From assembly GCA_018242045.1 (NCBI GenBank), contig JAFECR010000010.1, forward strand, positions 91,348 to 154,616: a DNA stretch of 63,269 nucleotides. Direction: 5' to 3'. The notes beneath the pieces were generated by a model, which saw only the letters and a program-made list of their open reading frames with translations, searched no databases and was not told where the DNA came from. This document shows, one piece after another, positions 1-9,376 of the stretch (the stretch's first letter is position 1; each line of letters starts with the position of its first letter). The stretch is from Pseudomonadota bacterium (GTDB lineage Bacteria > Pseudomonadota > Gammaproteobacteria > Berkiellales > Berkiellaceae). Position numbers and translations under genes: made by a program.

Positions 1-49
1 CTGGGTCGCAATGACGGAACTCATAAATTCAAAGTGGAAAGAGTATAAC
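1..49. repeat. End fragment of a dispersed MITE-like repeat
   Basis: This stretch matches the right terminal part of the element at 44674-45059. Both read ctgggt(c/t)gcaatgacg(g/a)aactc, then an aaagtg(g/a)aa block, then gagtata. Only one end is visible because the window starts inside the copy. It lies downstream of the F-box-like gene, in intergenic DNA. It is non-coding, and the match was made by eye. Confidence 0.6.
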
Positions 50-83
50 AAGTTACTGAGCAGAAGGATCTGCTCAGACTAAC

Positions 84-1706
84 TCAACAAGCAGATTTTT
101 TTAGTGTTTCAATCTGGGCTACAGCTTCATTATCATTTTCAATAACATAAGTTAAGCCACAATCAAAAAGAGTCATTCTGGAATAAGCTGGTAATTTACC
201 AAAACTGGTAAAATAACCTCGACGTGTTTTTGCTTTAACACCGAAATCTAACGCATCAATGCTGGGATTATCTGATATGTTAGCAATTTCATTTAAATCA
301 GCGTATTTTGTAAAAGTTTTTATAAGTGCTTGTTGATATTTAAGCGCAAGCAAATAAGTACTGCCAACTGCAATCGTAGTAAAACAAAAAACACTTAACC
401 AAGTTGCTACACAAAAATAGGTTAAACAAAAAACCCCAAGGCCAGTTATTAGTGCTTTGACTGTTGGTGAGTAGCGACGTTTCAAATTCTCAAAAAACTT
501 ATTTAAGCGCAGTTGTTTTTCTTTCTCTTTTTTTTCAAGTTTTTGCTGTTCTTCAAGCAATTTTTTTTCTTTTTCTTGTTTTTCAAGTTTTTGTTTTTCT
601 TGGAATAGTCGATTTTGTTCTGCTATATCATTTTTATTAAGAACGTCGTCATCATCTTCATCAAATAGTTGAACTAATATTTTTTCATCCCTGTCCGTGC
701 CTTCTGTTTCTCTTAACAATTTTTCATATTTGATAATTTGTTTTTGCTCTGGCGTGAAATCATCAAAAGCACTTAAACGATTAACAATTTTAGTTGGAAG
801 ATATTGAAGTCGATCAACTAAAAAATCTCTCAGACTCAATTCTGGAAGCAACCCACACGTCCAACCTAGAGTAGGTTGTGGAGGTAATGCTTTAGCTTTA
901 TCAAGAGAAACTATATATTGCACTACATCAAAATAGCCCCTATGTAATGCAACTTCCGATGCTTCTTTGATGTCATTGCCTTGAGGGTGAATTGAAAAAG
1001 TATTAAAAATTTCTTTCACAATGGCTAATTGACCTTGATTTATCGCAATAGCACAAAGATAATTATGGTTCACAAATGAAGGTAATTTTAGTAATAATGC
1101 TTTTAAAATATCAAGTTGCCCGTTAGCTGCAGCAAATGCAGCAGCTTTTACAACAGTATGAGAGCTTAAAAATATATCATTTTCTTGCTTTATGATACTT
1201 TCGGTTGTGGCAACAAGATCAGGATTATGGTTTTGTAAAAGACCATACAAAACTGATCTTATAAATCTACCATCGTAGGCATCTGCGGCTTGGATCTTTG
1301 AAATTATTTGATGATTTCCAGCAATAAACTCCCTTAAAAGAGAAAAATCGACAGAATACCATGTTGGGATGCTAGGTACTGACAAAGTTGAAAACACGTG
1401 CGGTAATTCTTGTTGGTATCGTTTAAATTCAAAACCTAGCAGTTTTAAAGGGTTATTCAAATATAGTGGATGTTTTATAATGTAGGGAAAATATTTCTGC
1501 AACAAAAATTGCGCAGTTTGCTGTATTGTTTTTTGCATAGGTTTATTAACAATGGCTAAGGCCGCAACATCTTTGCAGTGTGTACTGATTAATTGATCGC
1601 AAATCAGATTAAAAACCTCGATAGGTAATTTACCAAAAGCTTCCATTTTTTCTAAATCAGATCCATTAGGCTTGAAATCTACAGTAGGATGTGTGGTTTG
1701 TAGCAT
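84..1706 (-). CDS. F-box-like / ankyrin-like membrane protein, candidate secreted effector
   Basis: A 540-aa protein with eukaryotic-type architecture. Residues ~27-65 fit an F-box: LPIEVFNLICDQL is followed by DVAALAIVNKPMQKTI, matching the LPxEvxxxIxxxL...L..v...w pattern. Residues ~185-270 hold degenerate ankyrin-like helices (NGQLDILKALLLKLP, QGQLAIVKEIF, RGYFDVVQYIV). A highly charged KEQK-rich coiled coil spans ~365-405, and one long hydrophobic segment or hairpin spans ~415-455. The start is supported by AAGGGG eight bases upstream. F-box proteins of intracellular bacteria usually recruit host SCF ubiquitin ligase; that role here is inference from the motif. No signal peptide is visible, so a Dot/Icm-type route would be expected. 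The F-box call is by eye. Confidence 0.6.
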   Translation of the reverse strand: MLQTTHPTVDFKPNGSDLEKMEAFGKLPIEVFNLICDQLISTHCKDVAALAIVNKPMQKTIQQTAQFLLQKYFPYIIKHPLYLNNPLKLLGFEFKRYQQELPHVFSTLSVPSIPTWYSVDFSLLREFIAGNHQIISKIQAADAYDGRFIRSVLYGLLQNHNPDLVATTESIIKQENDIFLSSHTVVKAAAFAAANGQLDILKALLLKLPSFVNHNYLCAIAINQGQLAIVKEIFNTFSIHPQGNDIKEASEVALHRGYFDVVQYIVSLDKAKALPPQPTLGWTCGLLPELSLRDFLVDRLQYLPTKIVNRLSAFDDFTPEQKQIIKYEKLLRETEGTDRDEKILVQLFDEDDDDVLNKNDIAEQNRLFQEKQKLEKQEKEKKLLEEQQKLEKKEKEKQLRLNKFFENLKRRYSPTVKALITGLGVFCLTYFCVATWLSVFCFTTIAVGSTYLLALKYQQALIKTFTKYADLNEIANISDNPSIDALDFGVKAKTRRGYFTSFGKLPAYSRMTLFDCGLTYVIENDNEAVAQIETLKKSAC

Positions 1707-1816
1707 AGACAGAACCCCTTAGAAAGCTATTTAACCAAAACAATAGCGTATACAAATTAAGTGGTATCCTACAGGCTGAACAAGTCATTTGCAAGTTAAT
1801 TAACTATTAAAGGCGG

Positions 1817-2191
1817 TTATTTTTGCGTCGCTATTTTGACAATTTCTTCCATTTCAAGCACGTCTTGAATTTTATTGCCATGAAAAGGGATCATAAGATT
1901 TGGTTGATGTGCTCGCAATGCAAATATAGCCAAAGCACCGTTTCTATCAATTTGATTAAATTGCAAATCCAAAACGCTTAACTGAGAAAGCCCAGCAAGT
2001 TTTTGAGCAAGTATTTTAGCGCCAATATCCGTAATTAAATTATTGTTTAAGAATATTTCTGAGATATTAGGTCTGGTTTGAATAATCAAAAGCATGATTT
2101 CTTCGATTTCATCATCTTTAATTGCCATCTCACCTAAATCGACTTGAGAGGTAGGTGATTGCTTTATCTTACTTTTAATTTCATCTCGCAT
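1817..2191 (-). CDS. Small leucine-rich-repeat protein
   Basis: A 124-aa protein with two or three LRRs of the ribonuclease-inhibitor type. NISEIFLNNNLITDIGAKIL and LSVLDLQFNQIDRNGALAIF follow the LxxLxLxxNxIxxxGxxxL spacing, and a remnant follows at MIPFHGNKI. There is no signal peptide or membrane segment. An AAGGAAC ribosome-binding site sits seven bases before the ATG. It lies on the same strand between the F-box-like protein and malic enzyme. LRR proteins of this type in Legionella-like bacteria are often effectors that bind host proteins. That is inference, since nothing catalytic is visible. Confidence 0.6.
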   Translation of the reverse strand: MRDEIKSKIKQSPTSQVDLGEMAIKDDEIEEIMLLIIQTRPNISEIFLNNNLITDIGAKILAQKLAGLSQLSVLDLQFNQIDRNGALAIFALRAHQPNLMIPFHGNKIQDVLEMEEIVKIATQK

Positions 2192-2252
2192 TATTGTTCC
2201 TTATTTGCATTCAGTTCCATATATGTTTTCCAGGAGTATATCAAAAAATCCT

Positions 2253-3905
2253 TTAACTTAACATTTTTTGAATGCTTGTGTATTCAGGTTGGTACAGCAT
2301 TTGTTCAAGCCAGGCTTTAATATCTTTTGGTCGTTCAACGGTGGCAAGGTTTTGATCAAATATCAACTGCGCCACCTGAATGGCGGTGGTAATTTCAGTT
2401 TGCAAAATATTGCTTTGCAATGGAAATAACCTGCCTTTAGTGCTATCTTCTTCACTAATTTGATCTGAAGTAGCTTGTGCTGCCCTGATAAATAAAGCGT
2501 CAGGAATTGTTTTAGGCTTAGTCGCAAAAACAGCCAAGCTCACGGCTGGAAATATGTAAAAATTATTTGCCTGGCCTGGATAAAAGGTTTTACCATTTAA
2601 ATTAAAAGTCGGAAATTGCACACCTGCGGCATAAAGTGCTTTACCTTGTGACCAAGTATAGGCATCTTCGGCACTACATTCTGCCTTATCGGTTGGATTA
2701 GACAACGCAAAAATAATAGGACGTTCGTTAAGTGCACTCATCGTTTGAACGACATCTTGCGTAAATGCTTTTCCTTGTGTGCTAACACCAATTAAAACAC
2801 TGGGTTTAATTGACTTAATCACTTGCACCAAATCTTTTGATGAAGCAAGGGTTTTTGCATATATTTTTTGTGAATCTGTCAGATCTTTTCGAGAAACCTC
2901 TATTAAACCATTAATATCAAATAAGGTGATTCTTTCTCTTGCTTCTTTTTCAGATAAACCCTCTAATTTCATCGCCGATTCAAGCAAGTTTGCAATACCA
3001 ATGCCTGCTGAACCTGCTCCCAAAAAAAGGATTTTTTGATCTTTAAGTTTTTCTTTTTTAATTCTTAATGCCGTGATAAGGCCCGATAATACAATACTAG
3101 CAGTACCTTGAATATCATCATTATAACAGCATACTTTATTTCGATATTTTGCAAGATACTTAATTGCATCTAATCCTTTCCAATCTTCAAAATGAATGCA
3201 ACAATCTGGAAAGACCTTTTGAACGGCATAAACAAATTCATCCACAAAGGCATCCATTTGTGGAGCCTGTGGGCGATTTTCCCTAACCCCTAAATATAAA
3301 GGATCTTGCAATAAGGTTTTGTTATTGGTGCCACAATCTAATAATACTGGCAATAAATTGATGGGAGGGATTGCTGCACATGCTGTATAAAGTTGCAATT
3401 TCCCTATTGGGATCCCCATACCGTTTGCCCCTAAATCTCCTAAACCAAGAATACGTTCACCAGTGCTAACACAAATAAAACGAACATCTTTATGTGGCCA
3501 ATTGCGCAACACAGCTTCAATTTTCCCTTGGTGGCGTAGTGAAACATACATGCCGCGTGGACGTCGATAGATAGCGTCAAATTTTAAGCAGGCATCACCT
3601 ACGGTGGGATCATATAAAATTGGAATAAATCTAGCTGGATCTGACATTATCACTTTATAAAAAAGGGTTTCGTTTCTATCGAGCAACCCAGTCAGATAGA
3701 TATAACGCTCAAGATCGTTGTCTTTATCGCTTAAATGCCCTAAAACGCGCTGACATTGTTGTTCAATGGTATTTACTGCATCAGGCAACAATCCTGTTAA
3801 GCCAAGTTTCTCACGTTCCTCCAAGGTAAAAGCTGTGTTTTTATTTAAGAATTCATTCTTGAGGATATTTATGCCTTTTGTTTCGCTACTTGCCTTGTTA
3901 AACAT
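2253..3905 (-). CDS. maeA: NAD-dependent malic enzyme
   Basis: A 550-aa protein that decarboxylates L-malate to pyruvate while reducing NAD, supplying pyruvate from TCA intermediates. Length and motifs match the large-subunit MaeA/SfcA type (E. coli about 565 aa). The N-terminal malic domain includes RRPRGMYVSLRHQG with the active-site Tyr and TGERILGLGDLGANGMGIPIGK. A conserved FEDWKG segment and the metal-binding region CYNDDIQGTASIVLSG follow. The Rossmann motif LFLGAGSAGIGIANLL lies near residue 300, and ALSNPTDKAEC near the C-terminus. AAGGAAA precedes the ATG. It is a single gene with no operon partner. Confidence 0.95.
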   Translation of the reverse strand: MFNKASSETKGINILKNEFLNKNTAFTLEEREKLGLTGLLPDAVNTIEQQCQRVLGHLSDKDNDLERYIYLTGLLDRNETLFYKVIMSDPARFIPILYDPTVGDACLKFDAIYRRPRGMYVSLRHQGKIEAVLRNWPHKDVRFICVSTGERILGLGDLGANGMGIPIGKLQLYTACAAIPPINLLPVLLDCGTNNKTLLQDPLYLGVRENRPQAPQMDAFVDEFVYAVQKVFPDCCIHFEDWKGLDAIKYLAKYRNKVCCYNDDIQGTASIVLSGLITALRIKKEKLKDQKILFLGAGSAGIGIANLLESAMKLEGLSEKEARERITLFDINGLIEVSRKDLTDSQKIYAKTLASSKDLVQVIKSIKPSVLIGVSTQGKAFTQDVVQTMSALNERPIIFALSNPTDKAECSAEDAYTWSQGKALYAAGVQFPTFNLNGKTFYPGQANNFYIFPAVSLAVFATKPKTIPDALFIRAAQATSDQISEEDSTKGRLFPLQSNILQTEITTAIQVAQLIFDQNLATVERPKDIKAWLEQMLYQPEYTSIQKMLS

Positions 3906-4206
3906 CTGAAATTTTCCTTATAGGTGCTCTATCCCTAGATTTCGACTTTGTAACAAAGAGCTTTAAAATCATTGTTGCCCCGATAAGCCTTATAACTTAA
4001 ATTGCAAGGTTTTTTTAGGGTTTTCGTGTGTAGCGCGCATTTACACTTTTTTAAGCTCCAACATTTCCATCGTTTTTACTACTGTCAATAGTACGGCATT
4101 TTTAGTTTCGCTTTAATTGTACATTTTCATCAACTAGAAAAATTAAAAACAAAATAGGGCTGTACAACAGCCCCTAAAATTTACTAAATAAGTAACCGCT
4201 TGCTAA
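3906..4206. other. Intergenic stretch of 301 bases without a gene
   Basis: It contains the upstream region of maeA (right of 3905) and the terminator of the RTX gene (about 4145-4173). No open frame with coding character, repeat or RNA gene was recognised in the remaining AT-rich sequence. Confidence 0.6.
4145..4173 (-). terminator. Rho-independent terminator of the RTX gene
   Basis: On the minus strand GGGCTGT-TGT-ACAGCCC forms a perfect seven-base-pair stem (plus-strand 4157-4173). It is followed by a T-rich tract (tattttgttttt). It lies about 35 bases past the RTX stop codon. Confidence 0.8.
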
Positions 4207-7200
4207 TTAATGATTAACAACAATTTGTTGTTCTGGGATCACATCTGCAATCGATGTTTGACCTACAAAAGCAACATCATTAAAGACAACAGAAGTAGCA
4301 ACAGCATTTGGATTAGAAGGATCTTTAAAGTTCACTTTTGTATTTCCAGATTCTGAAACAATACTGGCTATCTGCGCATCAACATCAGCAATATCATTTC
4401 CAACGCCATCTACAACGTTATTAAATACAAGTTTATCTTCACTTGTAAAGTCCGAAATTTGATTATTACCCTCATTCACCGCTAAATCGTAAATTAATTT
4501 ATCGCTGCTTACACTTAGGCTTTGGCTTAGGCCTCCAATTGGATCTCCTCCGCCACCAGGACCGGGGCCACCGCCTCCTCCTCCATCACCAATACCACCG
4601 CCAGCAGTACCTAGTCCCGAAATTTTAACAGACACCGTTGCGGTACTCGTTGCACCGAGACTGTCCATAATGCTATATGTAAAAGTATCTGTAGCTTCTG
4701 TGCCTTGTGTTAAAGAATCAAAGGCGTGATTAGGATCATAAAGAATTGTTTGATTAACGATATTCAATGTAGCCCCTGAGCTTAAATTAATGGGACCTGA
4801 CAAGTTGTTTAAGTCAATACCATTTATAGCATTTAGAAAAATAATATCACCAGTATCAATATCAAAGTCATTACTCATTAAATCTGGAATGTTTATTTGT
4901 ATTGGAGTTTCTTCGTCTGTTGAATAATTATCAGCCGTAGCAATTGGTGTATCATTTAACCCTAAAATGTCGATGAATATTGTGGCGGTGTCAGTAGCAC
5001 CGTGACTATCTGTAATGGTATAAGTAAAGCTATCCGTTGCTGAACTGCCTGCCTTCAAGTAATCAAATACATGGTTTGGGTTATATTCAAATCCTTTACT
5101 GATCTGAAGCTCTGCGCCAGAACTCAAAGTTAAATTATTTGTAATAATATCCTCAAGTGGGATGCCGTTTACATGCGTAACTGAGATCGTATCACCAGCG
5201 TCAGGATCAAAATCATTTAGCAATATCTCTTCTTCAATACTAACTGTTGTGTTTTGATTGGTTTGATATGTATCATCTCCTGCCACCGGCGGGTGATTAT
5301 TCGCTACACCTGTGATCAATATGGTCGCTGTGGCTGTGCTAAAGGCACCATGACCATCTGTTGCGGTATAGGTAAAACTATCTGATGCTGTTTGCCCTTT
5401 ATCCAAATAATCAAATTTTCCATTTGGATTGTAAGTGTAACTGCCATCACTTTCAACTTTGACGAGTGCACCAGAAGCAATCGCAATTTCTTGACCAACA
5501 TTCGCACTCACATTGTTTACTTTGGCAACACTTAACATATCGCCTAAATCGATATCAGAATCATTACTTAATAAACCCAGCGCGGATACTGATATCGTGC
5601 TATTTTCTGCAACAGTATTGCTATCATTGACTGAAACAGGCGCATCATTTAAACCTGCAATAGTAAGCGTGACTGTAGCTGTATCACTTAAGCCATGAGA
5701 ATCTGTAATGGTATATGTAAAACTATCAGTTCCAAATTGACCTACCTGCAAAGGATGAAATACGACACTAGAATCATAAAAAAGAAAACCTTTTAAAACT
5801 ATCAATGCTCCAGAACTTAGGGTAATACTACCTTTCGTAAGTATCTCACTTATTGGAGTATTATTTATATATGCGAGTGTTAATTGGTCCCCATCTGGAT
5901 CGGAATCATTTAGTAATATCGTATCTCCAAATATAAGCACATTGTTTTGAGTGATACTATATGCATCATCCTCAGCTACAGGTGGGTGATTATTAGCTAT
6001 ACCTGTGATTGTGATGGTCGCGGTTGCGGTGCTAAAGCCACCATGACCATCTGTAGCGGTATAGGTAAAACTATCTGTTGCTGTTTGCCCCGTATCTAAA
6101 TAATCAAATTTTCCATTTGGATTGTAAGTATAACTGCCGTCACTTTCCACCTTGACGAGTGCACCCGAAGCAAGCGCAATTTGTTGACCAACATTCGCGC
6201 TCACATTGTTTACTTTAGCAACACTTAATTTATCGCCTGAGTCGATATCAGAATCATTGTTTAATAAACCTGGCGAGGATACCGATATCGTGCCATTCTC
6301 TGCAACAGTATTGCTATCATCTACTGAAACAGGTGGATGATTATTAGCTATACCTGTGATTGTGATAGTCGCTGTTGCGGTGCTAAAGCCACCATGACCA
6401 TCCGTAGCGGTATAGGTAAAACTATCTGTTGCTGTTTGCCCCGTATCTAAATAATCAAATTTTCCATTTGGGTTGTAAGCATAACTACCGTTACTCTCCA
6501 CCTTCACTAATGCACCAGAAGCAAGCGCAATCTGTTGACCAACATTCGCACTCATATTGTTTACTTTAGCAATACTTAAAGTATCGCCTAAGTCGACATC
6601 AGAATCGTTACTTAATAAACCTGGCGAGGATACCGATATCGTGCCATTCTCTGCAACAGAGTTGCTATCATTAACTGAAACCGGAGCGGTATTGTCGATA
6701 ATAGTGAATTGTAAATTTTCAATATTAACAATTGTTAACTGCGACCAAGGAACATATTTACTAAAATCAAAAGGGGTAGATTTATTATATGATTGAAATG
6801 CTATCATGGCAGTTTGTAATGCATCACGCTGTGCCTGAGTCACATATTCTATGAGTGTGTCACTCCCATCGCCACCATTAAAAATGTCAACATTGTTATT
6901 ATTTTCATTGATGTTATGATAAAAAGTATCTTTACCTGTGCCGCCGGTGACATTATCATTGCCTGAGCCATCATATAAGGTATTATTGCCTGCACCACCA
7001 TTGATGACATCATCACCTTCATTACCATAAAGCGTGTCATTGCCCCCTTCACCACTGATAGCATCATTGCCTGTGCCGCCTGCAATAATATCATCACCAC
7101 TGCCACCTTTTAAGGTATCATCACCACCATTACCAAAAATGGTGTCATTACCATTGCCCCCGTTAATAACATCATTGCCAGAGCCAGCAGGCATTGTAAC

Positions 7201-7962
7201 ACCAATGAGATCCATATATCTGACCAAGAAATCACTGCTATCGGTGGTAATGGTTTGAGTCGTATCTAACCCAGCCGTCTGTGGATTATCGTAAGGCAAA
7301 GCAGAAAATACTAATTCATCGAATATCACGCCAGGCAAAATTGTCATTTCATAAGAACCAGAGCTGCTATTGGCAACAAATACGCCTTCACCCACTTTTA
7401 CACCATCATGATAAGCAACCCATTTTCCAACTTCATTTTGACGTGAATCTGCACTACTGTCGGAGCTGTAAAATAAGGAAAGACCAACCTTGGCCTGCAT
7501 GATGTCTTGATGGAATTTAAAGATAAGTTCTTCGGAAACTTTATTAATAGGATCATATCCGGTTTCTTGTTTAACCGTAGCACGTGAAGCCGTTGTGCCG
7601 CTTGCTCCTATGCCGGAGGAATTAATTCCAACATTAGCAGAAGATGCACTAGATAGCACACCGTTGACTACGTTACGCGCAAGGATCTCGATTCCTTGAT
7701 TTACCCCCCAGACATTCGCATAATTGCTTTGGGTCAAGCTCGATTTTGTTCCCAGAAAAAAACTCTTGATTGAATCTGCATCACCTGATATGAAATCATC
7801 ATCATCACCACCATCGATAGTGTCGTTTCCTTCACCACCGGCGATGAGATCTGAGCCGCTTTTGCCAAGTAAGGTGTCATTCCCCCCATGCCCATTGATG
7901 ACATCAGAACTGGTTGAGCCGTTTATTGTATTATCATTATTATTGCCGTTAAAGGTAGCCAT
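4207..7962 (-). CDS. Large RTX/VCBS-repeat protein secreted by type I system (adhesin-like)
   Basis: A 1251-aa protein with no signal peptide. Residues ~1-55 carry RTX nonapeptides (GxxNDTLxGxxGxDxI). A unique domain spans ~60-260, and a second RTX block spans ~262-360 (NGGNGNDTIFGNGGDDTLKG). Six tandem VCBS/cadherin-like repeats of ~100 residues run from ~425 to ~1080, each ending in DSFTYT(A/I)TD-HG and a TAT(V/I)TI strand. A glycine-rich linker leads to a C-terminal T1SS-type domain with the NEGNNQISDFTSEDKL pattern. RTX repeats fold on Ca2+ outside the cell. The adaptor and exporter genes follow on the right, on the same strand. GAGGAG precedes the ATG. Probably a surface or released adhesin; there is no LapA-type N-terminal retention domain that I can see. 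Confidence 0.9.
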   Translation of the reverse strand: MATFNGNNNDNTINGSTSSDVINGHGGNDTLLGKSGSDLIAGGEGNDTIDGGDDDDFISGDADSIKSFFLGTKSSLTQSNYANVWGVNQGIEILARNVVNGVLSSASSANVGINSSGIGASGTTASRATVKQETGYDPINKVSEELIFKFHQDIMQAKVGLSLFYSSDSSADSRQNEVGKWVAYHDGVKVGEGVFVANSSSGSYEMTILPGVIFDELVFSALPYDNPQTAGLDTTQTITTDSSDFLVRYMDLIGVTMPAGSGNDVINGGNGNDTIFGNGGDDTLKGGSGDDIIAGGTGNDAISGEGGNDTLYGNEGDDVINGGAGNNTLYDGSGNDNVTGGTGKDTFYHNINENNNNVDIFNGGDGSDTLIEYVTQAQRDALQTAMIAFQSYNKSTPFDFSKYVPWSQLTIVNIENLQFTIIDNTAPVSVNDSNSVAENGTISVSSPGLLSNDSDVDLGDTLSIAKVNNMSANVGQQIALASGALVKVESNGSYAYNPNGKFDYLDTGQTATDSFTYTATDGHGGFSTATATITITGIANNHPPVSVDDSNTVAENGTISVSSPGLLNNDSDIDSGDKLSVAKVNNVSANVGQQIALASGALVKVESDGSYTYNPNGKFDYLDTGQTATDSFTYTATDGHGGFSTATATITITGIANNHPPVAEDDAYSITQNNVLIFGDTILLNDSDPDGDQLTLAYINNTPISEILTKGSITLSSGALIVLKGFLFYDSSVVFHPLQVGQFGTDSFTYTITDSHGLSDTATVTLTIAGLNDAPVSVNDSNTVAENSTISVSALGLLSNDSDIDLGDMLSVAKVNNVSANVGQEIAIASGALVKVESDGSYTYNPNGKFDYLDKGQTASDSFTYTATDGHGAFSTATATILITGVANNHPPVAGDDTYQTNQNTTVSIEEEILLNDFDPDAGDTISVTHVNGIPLEDIITNNLTLSSGAELQISKGFEYNPNHVFDYLKAGSSATDSFTYTITDSHGATDTATIFIDILGLNDTPIATADNYSTDEETPIQINIPDLMSNDFDIDTGDIIFLNAINGIDLNNLSGPINLSSGATLNIVNQTILYDPNHAFDSLTQGTEATDTFTYSIMDSLGATSTATVSVKISGLGTAGGGIGDGGGGGGPGPGGGGDPIGGLSQSLSVSSDKLIYDLAVNEGNNQISDFTSEDKLVFNNVVDGVGNDIADVDAQIASIVSESGNTKVNFKDPSNPNAVATSVVFNDVAFVGQTSIADVIPEQQIVVNH

Positions 7963-7986
7963 ATCACCACTCCTCTACTGACATTT

Positions 7987-7999
7987 AGTGCAGTGCACT
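7987..7999. promoter_or_regulatory. Short inverted repeat upstream of the RTX gene
   Basis: AGTGCA-G-TGCACT is a perfect dyad 25 bases before the RTX start codon, between the HlyD gene and the RTX gene. Its position suits an operator or a 5' UTR element. No regulator can be assigned and it could be chance. Confidence 0.3.
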
Positions 8000-8062
8000 A
8001 TAAATTACAGCACAGGATAAATTAAAATAAAATAACCTGTTCGTCTTAGGTCATAAAAAATA

Positions 8063-8088
8063 GTAAAAAAAAAAGTATGAACTTTTTC
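8063..8088 (-). terminator. Possible weak terminator after the HlyD gene
   Basis: On the minus strand AAAAAGT-TCAT-ACTTTTT is followed by more T residues, 10-30 bases beyond the HlyD stop codon. The stem is almost all A-T, so it would be weak. It separates the exporter genes from the RTX gene and may let the RTX gene be transcribed independently. Confidence 0.4.
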
Positions 8089-8098
8089 TAAGCACAAT

Positions 8099-9373
8099 TT
8101 AACGCTCTCTTAATGCTTCTTCCTTTGCTTTAATAAGTGGTTTTAAAAGATAAGTGAGGACTGTTTTTTTGCCAGTTTTAATTTGAACGACTGCGTTCAT
8201 ACCAGGTGTAATGTATAACTTATGATGCTCACCGCCAAAATAACTTTTATTAGTTTGGATTTTTACAAGATAAAAACTCTCCATGGGCTCAGTATCTGGC
8301 GTTGTTGAATTCTCTTTGCTTCTTTGCGTCTCTGTAATTGCACCTTTGCTTATGTAGATCACTTTTCCTATTAAGGAGCCATAAATAGTGTAATCGTAGG
8401 CAGTGATTTTGACTGATGCAGATTGACCTATTTCGATAAAAGCAATATCACTGGGCTTAATACGAGCTTGTATCACGAGTGAATCAGAAAGTGGTACAAT
8501 TTCCATAATAACCATGCCCGGCGTAATAACGCCGCCAATGGTTTTGGCATTTAATTTATTAACAATACCATGCACAGGTGATCGAATGGCTGTGTCTTCC
8601 ATTTTATCTTTAAGCGCTATTAAATTTTCACTACGGCTTGCTAATTCTGCTTTGCTTTGATTAAGATCCGTTAAAACGCTTTCTTGAAATTTATGGTTTT
8701 TCTCCAACACTTGTTGCTTAATGGAAGCAGATATCCTTAGTAGGTTTAAATATTCAACTTCAGAAACTGATCCTTGCTTAATTAACGGTAAATACATGCC
8801 AGCCTCTTTTTCTGCGATAGTCAATTGCTCATTGAGCGTTTCCATTTCTTTTGCAAGTGCATCTCGACGAGTGTTAAAAAGATTTTTTTCAAGCGTAATG
8901 AGTTCTGGTTTATTTTCCTGAACTTCTTTTGGAAATTCAATTTCATTTTTTCCATTCGCTTCTGCTGAAAGCCTTGCAACCATAGCACTTAAAGCTAAGT
9001 ATTTTTCATAATTTGTCTCATAATCTGATTTATAACGGGTATCATCTAATCGAATTAAGATCTGTCCTGGTTTAACAATTTCACCTTCGCTGACCAATAT
9101 TTGAGAAATAACTCCTCCATCTAAACTTTGAATGATTTTATTTTCGCCAGATGGAATAACAACGCCTGAAGCGGTCGTACTTTGATCTATTTCGCCAAAA
9201 TAAGCCCAAACCAATAAAACAGCAAAAAGCATCAATAACACATACAAAATACCACTAAAAAGCAAAGTCGGTTTACCAAGAAGTGCCGATTTACTATCAG
9301 ATATATAGTTTTCCTCTTCATGGTAATAAGATTGGTTTGCTTTTTTAGCGTTTTGCTTTTTAAAAAACTTCAT
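8099..9373 (-). CDS. HlyD/LapC-type periplasmic adaptor of a type I secretion system
   Basis: A 424-aa membrane fusion protein. A short cytoplasmic N-terminus is followed by one membrane helix (~36-60, LLFSGILYVLLMLFAVLLVW). A biotinyl/lipoyl-like half-motif follows (SLDGGVISQILVSEGEIVKPGQ), then a long coiled-coil hairpin (~100-250), the second lipoyl half (IRSPVHGIVNKL), and a beta-barrel with the family signature (ITPGMNAVVQIKTGKK) near the end. It bridges the ABC exporter to a TolC-like outer-membrane channel, for which no gene is present in the window. The gene begins three bases after the exporter stop codon, so the two are co-transcribed. GGAAG precedes the ATG. Confidence 0.92.
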   Translation of the reverse strand: MKFFKKQNAKKANQSYYHEEENYISDSKSALLGKPTLLFSGILYVLLMLFAVLLVWAYFGEIDQSTTASGVVIPSGENKIIQSLDGGVISQILVSEGEIVKPGQILIRLDDTRYKSDYETNYEKYLALSAMVARLSAEANGKNEIEFPKEVQENKPELITLEKNLFNTRRDALAKEMETLNEQLTIAEKEAGMYLPLIKQGSVSEVEYLNLLRISASIKQQVLEKNHKFQESVLTDLNQSKAELASRSENLIALKDKMEDTAIRSPVHGIVNKLNAKTIGGVITPGMVIMEIVPLSDSLVIQARIKPSDIAFIEIGQSASVKITAYDYTIYGSLIGKVIYISKGAITETQRSKENSTTPDTEPMESFYLVKIQTNKSYFGGEHHKLYITPGMNAVVQIKTGKKTVLTYLLKPLIKAKEEALRER

Positions 9374-9376
9374 CTA

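Noticed and set aside
5513..7981. Plus-strand frames opposite the RTX gene
   Set aside because: They mirror the RTX and VCBS repeats and have repeated antisense composition without start signals.
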